NCBI GenBank assembly: GCA_017886545.1
Contig: JAGHJS010000088.1
Location: 31,404 to 95,403, forward strand
DNA length: 64,000 bases
DNA from: Clostridia bacterium
Lineage (GTDB): Bacteria > Bacillota > Clostridia > Christensenellales > Borkfalkiaceae
Direction of reading: 5' to 3'
Each line of letters starts with the position of its first letter. The first letter of the stretch is position 1. The position numbers and the translations under genes are program-made. Below are positions 33,699 to 42,100 of this stretch, piece by piece. The notes below the pieces were generated by a model. That model made no database searches. It had not been told where the DNA came from and saw only the letters and a list, made by a program, of their open reading frames with translations.

Positions 33699-34199
33699 TC
33701 AAGGAAGCATGCGGAAGCGCGCCATAAAGCGTACCCCCGGCATTGTATGCAAAAGCGTGAACGCGCCGTTTTCGTAAACGCAGCGCTTGCAGAACGTATA
33801 TCCGCGGAACGAGCCGCCGAGCGTAAGGATGCCGCCTGCCTCGTCAAAGCCGTATTCCCCTTCCGCATGCAGCGCGTTTTCCCCCGCGGGCGAAGCGGTC
33901 ACGCAAAACGTGCCGTCCGCGCGCAGCTCCAGCGTGATCTCGCGATAGCGTTCCAAAAGGTCGGCGCCGTTGAGGGTCGCCGCTTCGCATTCATAAACGC
34001 CCGTATGCGCCCCCGCGAACGTGCGCAGGGACGAAAGTTTTTCCGCCGCGCAGCCGCCTGCGGAAAGCAGCGCAAAAAAGGAAACAAGCAGCATCGCCAG
34101 AAGCCCCGCCGCGAACGCCGACGCAAGAACTGCGCGCAAAACGCCGTGCGCCGTGTTTTTTGATTGCTTTTTGTTTGATTTGCCTGTATAATAAAACAA
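33699..34199 (-). CDS. Small lipoprotein of unknown function (start uncertain)
   Basis: About 166 aa using TTG 34199 with AAAAGG upstream; no good ATG follows, and the longer ORF would overlap the divergent kinase gene. A basic start, hydrophobic segment (AVLASAFAAGLLAMLLVSFFALL) and lipobox-like SAGGC are followed by a ~120-residue domain (TGVYECEAATLNGADL, LELRADGTFCVT, EGEYGFDEAGGILTLGG) reminiscent of lipocalin-like beta-barrel lipoproteins seen in gut Clostridia. Function unknown. Confidence 0.55.
   Translation of the reverse strand: MFYYTGKSNKKQSKNTAHGVLRAVLASAFAAGLLAMLLVSFFALLSAGGCAAEKLSSLRTFAGAHTGVYECEAATLNGADLLERYREITLELRADGTFCVTASPAGENALHAEGEYGFDEAGGILTLGGSFRGYTFCKRCVYENGAFTLLHTMPGVRFMARFRMLP
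34164..34192 (+). promoter_or_regulatory. Promoter of the amino-acid kinase gene
   Basis: TTGCTT (34164-34169), 17-bp spacer, TATAAT (34187-34192). Leader of about 105 nt. Confidence 0.65.
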
Positions 34200-34302
34200 A
34201 ACCTTTTCTCCGCTGACAGTATGCGGGGAAAGCGTCTGCTCTATACGGATTCGGCAGGAAAAAAGTGCGGCGGAAAGCTCACGGCCGCACGGCGGAGGAA
34301 GC

Positions 34303-35124
34303 ATGAAATTCGACGTAGAACTTGTTGGAAAGATCGGCTCGATGGCGCTCATCGACCGACAGGATAACATCATCGATTATACGCGCGTTGCGCGGCTGTC
34401 GCGCGAGCTGCGCCCCGGGTGGATCTGGGTCTCGAGCGGCGCGACGGAGATCGGGCGGCTGGATTATATGATGCGCGCAGGGCACGAACTGCCCGACACG
34501 GAAGACTCGAAAACGGACTACGCCGCGCAGGGGCAGGCGATCCTGATGCAGACATACCGCCAGTACGTTGACAGCAAGTATTCGGTGCGGCAGATCCTCG
34601 TGGAGCATCATCATTTCAACGACGACGCGCGCAGGGAGCACCTGCTGCGCCTGCTGCTGCGCTGCCGCGAACAGAACGCGATCCCCATCATCAACTACAA
34701 CGACCCCCTCTCTTCGGCGGAAAACCGCCGCATGGAGCTGGCGGCGCTTTCGCGCGCCAAGCCGAACGTGCACGAGTATTACGACAACGACGAGACCGCG
34801 GCGCAGGTAGCGCTGCTCGTTCATGCGCAGACGCTGCTCATCCTGACCAGCGCGGACGGCATTTATGCCGACCCGAACGACCCTGCTACGCTCATCGAAG
34901 AGATCGGCGGCAAGGACACGTACGAGCTGGAACAGAACATCGAAGAGGCAAAAACGCACTGCGACGGCGCCTCGCGCAAAGGCGCGAACGGCGCGCGCGC
35001 CAAGCTCGAATACGTGAAAGAGGCGGCGCTGCAGGGCACGACCGTTTACATTGCGAACGGCAAATACAGCATTGCCGACATCCTCGCGGGCAAGGTGCGC
35101 CGCACGGCGATCCGCCTGCGCTGA
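34303..35124 (+). CDS. Amino-acid kinase family protein related to glutamate 5-kinase
   Basis: 273 aa; RBS GGAGGAAGC. The amino-acid-kinase fold shows ELVGKIGSMAL (substitutes the usual VVKVGSS), WVSSGATEIGRL (SSGAVAAG-like), NYNDPLSS (NENDTVS-like), DNDETAAQVA, LLILTSADGIYADP and RKGANGARAKLEYVKEAALQGT. The order and spacing match the catalytic domain of ProB, but the key phosphate-loop lysine context and NEND motif are altered. No PUA domain and no proA neighbour. It may phosphorylate a different substrate than glutamate. Monocistronic. Confidence 0.75.
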   Translation: MKFDVELVGKIGSMALIDRQDNIIDYTRVARLSRELRPGWIWVSSGATEIGRLDYMMRAGHELPDTEDSKTDYAAQGQAILMQTYRQYVDSKYSVRQILVEHHHFNDDARREHLLRLLLRCREQNAIPIINYNDPLSSAENRRMELAALSRAKPNVHEYYDNDETAAQVALLVHAQTLLILTSADGIYADPNDPATLIEEIGGKDTYELEQNIEEAKTHCDGASRKGANGARAKLEYVKEAALQGTTVYIANGKYSIADILAGKVRRTAIRLR

Positions 35125-35395
35125 AACACTCTTTGCCCCTGCTGCCTGCGCTGACCCGAGCGCCTGCGCTGAAACACTTTTTATCCCTGCAGCCTGCGAT
35201 GACCCGAGCGCCTGCGATGACCCGTCCCCCTGCCTGCGCTGACCCCTGCCACGCGCGCGGCGCGCGCAAAGAACGGCTTGTTTGCTGCGCACGGCAAACA
35301 GGTACCGAGCGGCTTGTTTGGGACGGGCTGCGAGCGTCAAAGGGCTTGTTTGGGGCGAGCGGCAAACGCGTCAAAGGACTTGTTTGGGGCGAATG
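35118..35395. repeat. Two adjacent minisatellite-like tandem repeats
   Basis: 35118-35240: ~48-bp units built from CCTGCGCTGAAACACT and CCTGCGCTGACCCGAGCG. 35262-35395: about four ~35-bp units containing GGCTTGTTTGGGGCGAGCGG and AAACGCGTCAAAGG. They fill the 349-bp gap between the kinase gene and the tRNA promoter; no gene seen. Confidence 0.75.
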
Positions 35396-35397
35396 GA

Positions 35398-35426
35398 TTG
35401 ACAAAACGAACGTATTCTGCTACAAT
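35398..35426 (+). promoter_or_regulatory. Promoter of tRNA-Ser
   Basis: TTGACA (35398-35403), 17-bp spacer, TACAAT (35421-35426), 48 bp before the tRNA. Confidence 0.88.
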
Positions 35427-35473
35427 AAGACCGTTGCGGAAAAACGGGCGTAAAAACGGAATACGCTGCATAC

Positions 35474-35561
35474 GGAAGGTTGGCGGAGCGGTCGATCGCG
35501 GCGGTCTTGAAAACCGTTGAGGTGAAAGCCTCCGGGGGTTCGAATCCCTCACCTTCCGCCA
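35474..35561 (+). tRNA. tRNA-Ser (anticodon TGA)
   Basis: 88 nt including an encoded CCA. Acceptor stem GGAAGGT/ACCTTCC with discriminator G; anticodon loop CTTGAAA gives TGA (reads UCA and wobble codons). A long variable arm typical of class II tRNA-Ser and the T-loop GTTCGAATC are present. Its 3' end serves as the integration site of the island that follows. Confidence 0.97.
35543..35559 (+). other. attL: 3' end of tRNA-Ser
   Basis: The 17-bp sequence AATCCCTCACCTTCCGC is repeated exactly, in the same orientation, at 42084-42100. Confidence 0.75.
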
Positions 35562-35562
35562 A

Positions 35563-35599
35563 ACAGAGTCGCGTTTGAACCCGCGGCTCTGTTATTTTT
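35563..35599 (+). terminator. tRNA-Ser terminator
   Basis: ACAGAG-TCGCG / CCGCGG-CTCTGT stem followed by TATTTTTG. Confidence 0.75.
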
Positions 35600-36009
35600 G
35601 TATCAAGGGTGTTGCCGGCATCATAATCGACACCGAAGTTTATGTCCCGCAATTATCAGACTTCTACTTGACACAGAAAAGAGATGCCCACGGCAACTAT
35701 ACAAAATAGGCGGTAAGTGCCGCCTATTTTTCTCCAAATTTTGCCGTTTCGGGAGGCTCAGCGTAGCACAGCTTTCGCGGAAGTCAATGCGAAAAATTAT
35801 CGCTGAAAAATTGAATGACTCATAACGGTGAAGCCGGGAAGGATTTTCTTCTCGGCTTTTTCTTTTGCCCTGAAACAATCGGACAGGAACGCAATATTTT
35901 TTCCTTTGTCATTGACTTCCGTGAGGTCAAAACGCAATGAACAGACCTCTACTCAATCGGTGCTACTCCGCCTCCGCCGAAAGGCAAAATAAAATTTGGA
36001 GGTAACTCT
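35600..36009. other. Left part of the island without an intact gene
   Basis: Contains a 26-codon open tail (IIIDTEVYVPQLSDFYLTQK...) ending in TAG at about 35709, immediately followed by the terminator ATAGGCGG/CCGCCTAT plus T-run (35706-35732). A second short tail (MRKIIAEKLNDS-stop) and a terminator-like AAGCCGGGAAGGATTTTCTTCTCGGCTT (35830-35857) follow. These look like stumps of deleted mobile-element genes. Confidence 0.45.
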
Positions 36010-36273
36010 ATGAAAACAGATGTTTCCAAGTTCTCGGAATTCCGAAAGTATTATCTCTCGGAATTTGAATGGTTTGACGGTGAGGAATACATCACCTTCA
36101 ACCTCGTAGGCATCGACCTTGAAAAAGGCGAAGCTCAAGTCGCCGTGACGGACAGAGGCAAGATAAGCGTTATCACTTACGACCTCATGACAGACAAGAA
36201 CGGCAGGCTTTACTTTGAGTACGGTGCGATGTACACCCGCATCTACCCGGACGATTTCGAGGAGGCGGCATAA
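36010..36273 (+). CDS. Small hypothetical protein typical of mobile elements
   Basis: 87 aa, start ATG 36010 with TTGGAGG. Acidic, predicted mixed alpha/beta (KYYLSEFEWFDGEEYITFNLVGIDLEKGEAQVAVTD). I recall similar short proteins in Clostridial integrative elements but cannot name a family. Followed by a terminator (36308-36340, AAAGCC...AGGCTTTTTT) that closely resembles the terminator-like stump at 35830, suggesting duplicated cassettes. Confidence 0.65.
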   Translation: MKTDVSKFSEFRKYYLSEFEWFDGEEYITFNLVGIDLEKGEAQVAVTDRGKISVITYDLMTDKNGRLYFEYGAMYTRIYPDDFEEAA

Positions 36274-36307
36274 TGAAACTCAATGCGGCTTTACGGTATC
36301 GCTAAAC

Positions 36308-36340
36308 AAAGCCGGGAAGAAATTTCTTCTAGGCTTTTTT
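36308..36340 (+). terminator. Terminator of the small island gene
   Basis: AAAGCC-GGGAAGAAATTTCTTCT-AGGCTTT with a T-run. Confidence 0.7.
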
Positions 36341-36399
36341 CATAGCAAAACTTTTTGCGTAAAGGTTTTACTTTTTCGACTCGGCTGTGCCGAAAAGAC

Positions 36400-36435
36400 A
36401 GGGAGCCGCCCGTTTCGGACGACTCCCGTTTTTGT
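36400..36435 (+). terminator. Hairpin with plus-strand T-run at the 3' side of the surface gene
   Basis: GGGAG...CTCCC imperfect stem followed by GTTTTTG. Lies 15 bp beyond the stop of the minus-strand 1364-aa gene. Confidence 0.5.
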
Positions 36436-36450
36436 GTTTCCTTATATCCG

Positions 36451-39400
36451 TCAATCCTTTATAAACGGATAAATCTTCTCAAAGAACGCGCCTTTGACGA
36501 TCTTCTTTTTGTAAAGCAACGCGCATACGCCGTATGCGATCAGGAGCGCGCCGAGAACGCTGCCGATGACGATGCCCGCAATCGCGCCGCCCGAAAGTCC
36601 TTCGGGGTTTTCCGCTTTGTCGATGGCATCCAATGCGTTGTCGATACTCGCAATCTTGCTTTCGATTGCGGCTTTTTCGGCAGAGGTCAGGTTGCCGTCA
36701 TACTGTTCCAGAGCGTTTTGCAGATCTTCCTTAGCCGCAACAAGGTTTTCCTTGTCGTCGGGCGTTACGTTGTCGGAAGTGATCTGATCGACCTTTACGA
36801 TATTTTCGGTTTTGCAGGCTGCTGCCGCTTCTTCGATCTTTTGCAGAAGCTCATCGCACTTGTCCGCAATCTCTTTCAAAGCCGCTTTTTCCGTTTCCGT
36901 GGCGTTCGCGGCGTCAACGGTTTCTACGACTTCTTTTACCTCTTCGACGGTATTCTTGTTGTCCGAAGTCACGTTGCCCGTAGTCAGATCGGCAATAGAT
37001 TCTCCGAGATTTTCAACGGTTTTCATCGTTACGGTGTATTCGGTCACGTTGCCCGCTATGTCGGTGGCAACGATCGTATAGGTCGTGCCTTCGTTGACCG
37101 CAAGCGTAAAGGTTTCTTCGGTCATTTCCGTACCGTTTACAGTTACGGAAACGAGGTTGTCGTCCGTGACCGTCACGCTCTGCGACAGACAGTAAGTGCC
37201 GCCGTTTTGGATGCCGCTTATTGCGGGAGCCGTCAGGTCGAAGGTTGCGCCCTTCGCACCGAAACAAATGACGTTTCCTGCCGTATCGGTGATCCTGACG
37301 TAGCAGACGAACTTCTCTCCGTCAGTGGCTGTGATGCTGAAATTGCTTTCCGTAGTCGTCCATGCGGTAATAGCGGCAACTTCTTCCTCGGTAAGCACCT
37401 TGTCGCTCTTGAAATATTCGATTTTTGCAGCGCCGCTTTCTTCGTCCGTGGCGACGATCTCCACGTCAAGGTTCTTGTTGAAGAACAGCCCGAAATCTAT
37501 TTCGTCGAACGCCTCTTTGACAGAGTTTCCGGCAAACTTGACGTCGCCGTCGGGCGCGGTTTTGTCGATCTTTACCGCACCGACCGTGATCGCGTCGGTC
37601 ATCTGTCCATCCGCATTTTTCAGGTAGATAACAACGCCGTCTGTATAATCGTTATAGATCAGCCGTGCCTCATAAGTCCCGTTCAGAGAAGTGGCGACGG
37701 TATATCCTTCGGCAGGCGTCAGCGTGACTTCGCTCCTGTACCAGCCTTTTGTTCCCTCCGTACCGTTGAGCGAATATGCCTCCTGCGGAACGGTGAGATA
37801 GGTGATGGAGAAATCCCTCGTCGCCGAGGCCTCCTCATAATCCGCGTCCGCCGCGACCGTAACGCGCACGGTATATTCGCCTACGGTATTCGGTGCCGTC
37901 GTCGTATAGGTGCTGTCGTCTGCGTCTTTTTCTTTGTACTCGATGACAGCCGCTCCCGTGCTCAGCGAATCGAACGTGGGGGCAGACACCGCCGTATCGT
38001 CGTAAATTCTGCTGATGTCGCTGATGTCGGTGACGGCGCCGCTTACCCTCTGTTTCACCAAAACGGTGATCTGCTCCTCTGCGATATTGTAGTTATTCGT
38101 GTCCGACGGAGTAAAGATTATCGCATAGGTTTGCTCGCCTTCCGTATCGGGTATAATACTGCCGTCTTGCCACGTCCAGCCATCCGGCAGCTGCACGGCA
38201 GAGAGGGAATCGCCCAACGGCACCGTGATATTCGTCGGGACCGTGTAGGACGGGTCTGCTTTCGCAATGGCAACGTCAAAGGTGCACTCCCAGTACTCTT
38301 TGTAACTACTCCTTAGGTACAGGGCGCCTAACTTGACGGTGTAAGTACCTGCATCGGCAGGCAAGCCGAGAACATAGGCGCTGTCGTCCGCTCCCTGAGC
38401 TTTATACCAATAATAAAAAGGCATATCATCATAAGAATATTTCAAAGAAAGCGTGAAATCGGTATCCTTTTCGATGGGCTGACCGTCGTAAACCAACGAA
38501 CCGTTTTGCTGGCCTGACATATATTCGAAATGCACAGGATAGACCGCCCAAGGATATGCCGCGTCATAGTTGTTATCGCCGCTGTTCTCATCGATCTGAA
38601 CCACTCTGGCGGTGTCCGCAATCGTGAACTGCTGCGCGGGGTCGGTGCTGTAATAGCCGCCGGCAATGATGATCTCGCCGCCGTCCTGAAGCTCAAAGTA
38701 CGGTCCGATCTGATCGGTTTCCCACTTCCCGCCTGCGAGAGTGCAAGAGGACGTATTCAGGACGATGCTGTTCTGTTGGACAGAGGACAGCGTATTGGCG
38801 TTAAACGTAATTTTACTGTTCAGGGCATAGACGTTGTTAAAAGCAGCCGTTCCGCCGTTTCTGTATTCTGTATTCGAATTGACAGTCGCATTGACAGTCG
38901 CATTTCCGCTAAACGTAACGGTACACGGATTCGCGGCAGTTCCGTTCAGATAGATGCCGCCGCCCTGTCCGTAAGCCTTATTCCCGGTGATGACGGTAGC
39001 ACTTTGGAGTGTCAAACTGCATCCTGAGCCGCAGTAGATTCCGCCGCCGTTGCCGGGATTACTGCCGGTAGCCGTTGAATTGTTGACAATACTTCCGTTA
39101 AGTTCCAGAGATGCGTTGCTGATCAAACACACGCCGCCGCCGTTTTCATTAGCAATGTTCGAATCGATGGTGCCGGCTATAAATACCGATTGACTGTCTG
39201 CAACATACACGCCGCCGCCGTTGTGGGTTGCGGTGTTCTTTTGTATGATGCTCTGCGCATAAATTGAGCAGGTGCCGCCCTTTACATATACACCACCGCC
39301 GTCGCCGCCTTCTGCCTTGTTACCCTGTACGGTGCCGTAAATATCACATTTACCGCTTGCCACATACACGCCGCCGCCGCAAAGGGTTGCCGAATTGTTT

Positions 39401-40545
39401 TTGACAGTACCTGTGCTCGAGATATTACAGGTGCCGCCCAACACATACACGCCACCGCCATGGCAGTAGCTATCTGTGTAGTTATCGGTAATTGTGCCGC
39501 GTATATTGCAAGTGCCGTTTCTCATATACACACCGCCGCCATTATAGGAGCTTTTATTTCCGCTGATGACCGCGTCCTTCTCGATATTGCAGATGCCGTC
39601 CACAACGTACACGGCGCCGTATGTGACGTTATTCTTGGTAATATTGTTCCCGCTGATCGTACAGGTACCGCCGTTGACGCATACGGCGCCGCCGTAATCC
39701 ACTCGGTTACCGGTGATCTGTGCGGTGCCGCCGATGGTACAGGTCCCGCCGGTGTTCACCACTACCGCGCCCTGCGGAGTTCCGGGATCATTAGTATAAT
39801 ATTGCGAGGTCGATATCTTACCGCCCGTGATATTGCAGGTGCCGCCGCTTACGTTGATAGGACTTGAAAAGGTGCCGCCGGTAATGTTGCAGGTGCCGCC
39901 GCTTACGTTGATGGGCCCTGAGAAGGTGCCGCCCGTGATCGTACAGGTGCCGCCGTTTACGTTGATAGCCCCATAAAAAGTACCGCCGCTGATATTCAAA
40001 CTCGTTCCGGTACTCACATTTATATTATTATTCAAAGTGACTCCACTGGAAATAAATAAACTACCAAAATTTATTTCAGTACTACTGCTGATATTGGTAC
40101 CCTCGTTGAAATAAATCGCATTGGTAGCTGATATTTTTCCGCCGTTGACACGGACGCCGTTCAGGTTTATGTTTCCATTAGAAGATCTTATAGTTAGATT
40201 CTGAATAGATCCGCTGCCGGTACAGTCGCAGAACGTCGCATCATGGCTAAGTGCAATATAATTACCATTTCCAATGATTGTGTGTCCGTTCAGGCACAGA
40301 ACGATAACGTCCTTGAAACCCAAGTAGCCATCGAAGCTAAAATCTGAGCCGAGCACATAGTTTCCTCCATCTAGATTTCGGTTAAATAACAAAACGGACA
40401 ACGTCTCATAGCCGCTGTGGTCGGTATGCTCTCCGGCAGCATACGCCACGGAGGTCGTCGCGCCTGCGATCAGACACGCAAACATCAGCGCGAATAACAA
40501 TACGATTAAAAATCTCCTCTTCACGAATAATAATTTCGTTTTCAT
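36451..40545 (-). CDS. Giant beta-helix surface protein with a cysteine ladder and C-terminal membrane anchor
   Basis: 1364 aa; signal peptide (FLIVLLFALMFACLIAGATTS). Residues ~45-150 start a right-handed beta-helix; ~150-660 are repeats of INVSGGTCNITGG, GGGVYV and SGN type, as in parallel beta-helix/Pmp-like adhesins. At least ten successive coils carry a cysteine at the same position (G-T-C-N/T/S-I). Residues ~690-1000 form MBG/Ig-like domains (LVYDGQPIEKDTDFTLSLKY, ADPSYTVPTNITVPLGD). Residues ~1000-1200 contain further Ig-like domains (TYTIVATDIAGNVTEYTV). Residues ~1205-1320 are a helical stalk (EETEKAALKEIADKCDELLQ-like). The protein ends in one TM helix (GGAIAGIVIGSVLGALLIAYG) and a basic tail. 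It has its own promoter at 40744-40772 and a structured leader. Predicted cargo of the island; role probably adhesion. Confidence 0.85.
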   Translation of the reverse strand: MKTKLLFVKRRFLIVLLFALMFACLIAGATTSVAYAAGEHTDHSGYETLSVLLFNRNLDGGNYVLGSDFSFDGYLGFKDVIVLCLNGHTIIGNGNYIALSHDATFCDCTGSGSIQNLTIRSSNGNINLNGVRVNGGKISATNAIYFNEGTNISSSTEINFGSLFISSGVTLNNNINVSTGTSLNISGGTFYGAINVNGGTCTITGGTFSGPINVSGGTCNITGGTFSSPINVSGGTCNITGGKISTSQYYTNDPGTPQGAVVVNTGGTCTIGGTAQITGNRVDYGGAVCVNGGTCTISGNNITKNNVTYGAVYVVDGICNIEKDAVISGNKSSYNGGGVYMRNGTCNIRGTITDNYTDSYCHGGGVYVLGGTCNISSTGTVKNNSATLCGGGVYVASGKCDIYGTVQGNKAEGGDGGGVYVKGGTCSIYAQSIIQKNTATHNGGGVYVADSQSVFIAGTIDSNIANENGGGVCLISNASLELNGSIVNNSTATGSNPGNGGGIYCGSGCSLTLQSATVITGNKAYGQGGGIYLNGTAANPCTVTFSGNATVNATVNSNTEYRNGGTAAFNNVYALNSKITFNANTLSSVQQNSIVLNTSSCTLAGGKWETDQIGPYFELQDGGEIIIAGGYYSTDPAQQFTIADTARVVQIDENSGDNNYDAAYPWAVYPVHFEYMSGQQNGSLVYDGQPIEKDTDFTLSLKYSYDDMPFYYWYKAQGADDSAYVLGLPADAGTYTVKLGALYLRSSYKEYWECTFDVAIAKADPSYTVPTNITVPLGDSLSAVQLPDGWTWQDGSIIPDTEGEQTYAIIFTPSDTNNYNIAEEQITVLVKQRVSGAVTDISDISRIYDDTAVSAPTFDSLSTGAAVIEYKEKDADDSTYTTTAPNTVGEYTVRVTVAADADYEEASATRDFSITYLTVPQEAYSLNGTEGTKGWYRSEVTLTPAEGYTVATSLNGTYEARLIYNDYTDGVVIYLKNADGQMTDAITVGAVKIDKTAPDGDVKFAGNSVKEAFDEIDFGLFFNKNLDVEIVATDEESGAAKIEYFKSDKVLTEEEVAAITAWTTTESNFSITATDGEKFVCYVRITDTAGNVICFGAKGATFDLTAPAISGIQNGGTYCLSQSVTVTDDNLVSVTVNGTEMTEETFTLAVNEGTTYTIVATDIAGNVTEYTVTMKTVENLGESIADLTTGNVTSDNKNTVEEVKEVVETVDAANATETEKAALKEIADKCDELLQKIEEAAAACKTENIVKVDQITSDNVTPDDKENLVAAKEDLQNALEQYDGNLTSAEKAAIESKIASIDNALDAIDKAENPEGLSGGAIAGIVIGSVLGALLIAYGVCALLYKKKIVKGAFFEKIYPFIKD
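39829..39990. repeat. In-frame 54-bp repeats in the beta-helix gene
   Basis: Three near-identical 54-bp (18-codon) units encode GGTCNITGGTFSSPINVS-type coils. Such DNA identity could allow unequal recombination that changes the length of the helix. Confidence 0.75.
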
Positions 40546-40640
40546 CGGCTTCCTCCTTTCTTGCGCCTGCGTCAGTCAATACCTTACGACAAAGCGCGTT
40601 CGCACCGCATTACTTTTATTAAATCCCTATAAAACAAATT

Positions 40641-40683
40641 TTCTCTTCCGATTCGGAAGAGAAAAGGGCGCGCCCTTTTCTCT
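40641..40683 (-). promoter_or_regulatory. Two overlapping hairpins in the leader of the surface gene
   Basis: Transcribed order: AGAGAAAAGGG-CGCG-CCCTTTTCTCT (40658-40683), then TTCTCTTCC-GAATC-GGAAGAGAA (40641-40663). The TTCTCTT arm is shared, so the two stems are mutually exclusive. Confidence 0.5.
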
Positions 40684-40743
40684 ATTCACTTAACAGCTGT
40701 ACCGCTTTGTTAACAGGCAGGGGCATCGACTACTCGTATATAG

Positions 40744-40772
40744 ATTATATCATAAATAAAGTATCCTGTCAA
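40744..40772 (-). promoter_or_regulatory. Promoter of the giant surface protein
   Basis: Minus strand TTGACA (40767-40772), 17-bp spacer, TATAAT (40744-40749), about 190 bp upstream of the start. The 396-bp gap 40546-40941 holds this promoter and the leader hairpins. Confidence 0.85.
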
Positions 40773-40941
40773 GATTCCCAACTTTTGGGGGATTTACGGC
40801 GCGTGAATGCAATAATTTCCGCATTTTATCACGCAAAACGGCGAAAAAGGGATATCCGTTTACTCCGCATTACGTCTGCATTTTCCGTCTGTCAAATAAA
40901 AAAATACCGCTCACGTAAAATACGGAGCGGCAACCTTCGGA

Positions 40942-41994
40942 ATGTATGCACAGAATTATACGGCAGCTCACATAGCCGAGGAAATGCGCAAGCGAGGAAT
41001 TCGCACAAAGAGGGGAAAATATCTTACCGAAAAAGCAATCTATAAAATGCTCCAAAACACAAAATACAATGGCAAGATAAAACACGGTGATACCGTTTAT
41101 GACAATATCTATCCGAAAATCGTTGATGACGTTGTATGGCAGAAAGTACAAGACATTCACGACGGGAACAAACACGCTCCCGGCAGGAAGAAAGAAATCT
41201 TTGATTTTATCCTTTCCGGAAAACTTGTCTGCGGAGATTGCAAGCGTCTGATGGTCGGAATAAGCGGAACAAGCAAAACCGGTGCAAAGCATTATTACTA
41301 TACTTGCCTGACGCATTCAAGGTACAAAAAACCGTGTACGTTGAAAACCGCTTGCAAGAAAGAACTCGAAGATATCGTCATCAATACGACGTGGCAACTT
41401 CTTTCGGACAGCGGCTCGTTGACAACCTTAGCAGAGGTGTTATGCAAACGCATAAACGAGAAGTCAAGAAACAACGCCAATATCAAATCGCTTGAAACAA
41501 AACGAACAGCCGCTCTGAAAGCGTCGCGCAACTTGATTGCCGCCATAGAACAAGGCATCATCACCGAACAAACCAAAGAGCGCCTGAAAGAACTCGAAAC
41601 CCAGATATCCCAGCTTGACTTCGACATAGAACAGGAAAAGCAATGCACCTTCGCAGAACTAACTCCCGCAAAAGTCATTCAATTCCTGAACAAGGCGATA
41701 TGCGGCGACGTACAGGATATAGGTGTAAGGAAAGCTCTCGTGAAATATCTTATCCGCGACATTATTCTGTACAATGATAAAATCATCATCAACTACTACT
41801 TCTCCGATCCGCTCAAAAAACACAACCACTCAATCGAATCGGTAAAGGAAACAGAAAAGCAGTCCAAAGAGGCTGCTCCTTTATCTGACTTTCAAAGTTC
41901 GTACAAAGGCGATAACTCGCCGCCACAGAAAAAGGCAAAGCAGGAACGCTTTGCCTTTTTTCCTGACGCTTCAGGCGAGGGATCGCCGAAATAA
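40942..41994 (+). pseudogene. Large serine recombinase lacking its N-terminal catalytic domain
   Basis: 350 aa. It begins in the Recombinase domain (MYAQNYTAAHIAEEMRKRGIRTKRGKYLT). It continues through the zinc-ribbon domain (LSGKLVCGDCKRLM with YYYTCLTHSRYKKPC), a coiled-coil segment (LKELETQISQLDFDIEQEKQ) and the C-terminal domain (ALVKYLIRDIILYNDKIIINYYF). The resolvase domain with the catalytic serine (~150 aa) is missing. The sequence upstream is unrelated to it and lacks a ribosome binding site. In intact form this would be the island's integrase. Confidence 0.85.
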
Positions 41995-42083
41995 CGTGAC
42001 GCGATCGGCAGAATGCTCCTCTTCTTTTCCTTGCTCTCCGTGCATCGATCGCTATTCCGTCGCGGCTTTCGCCGCTCCTTACA

Positions 42084-42100
42084 AATCCCTCACCTTCCGC
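42084..42100 (+). other. attR: direct repeat of the tRNA-Ser 3' end
   Basis: AATCCCTCACCTTCCGC, identical to 35543-35559 and in the same orientation, 90 bp after the recombinase remnant. Confidence 0.75.

Larger units (their letters stand above)
35560..42083. mobile_element. Integrated island in tRNA-Ser (about 6.5 kb)
   Basis: Bounded by the 17-bp direct repeat of the tRNA 3' end. Base composition is visibly lower in GC than the flanks over much of it. Contents: a small conserved mobile-element-type protein, a 1364-aa surface protein and a truncated large serine recombinase ending 90 bp from the right end. It lacks a complete integrase, so it looks immobile. Confidence 0.65.

Noticed and set aside
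35371-35652. Minus-strand ORF over the tRNA (GFEPPEAFTSTVFKTAAID...)
   Set aside because: A well-known spurious translation of the antisense strand of tRNA-Ser.
39240-40000. CRISPR-like periodic repeats
   Set aside because: The 54-bp periodicity is coding and in frame (18-residue beta-helix coils).
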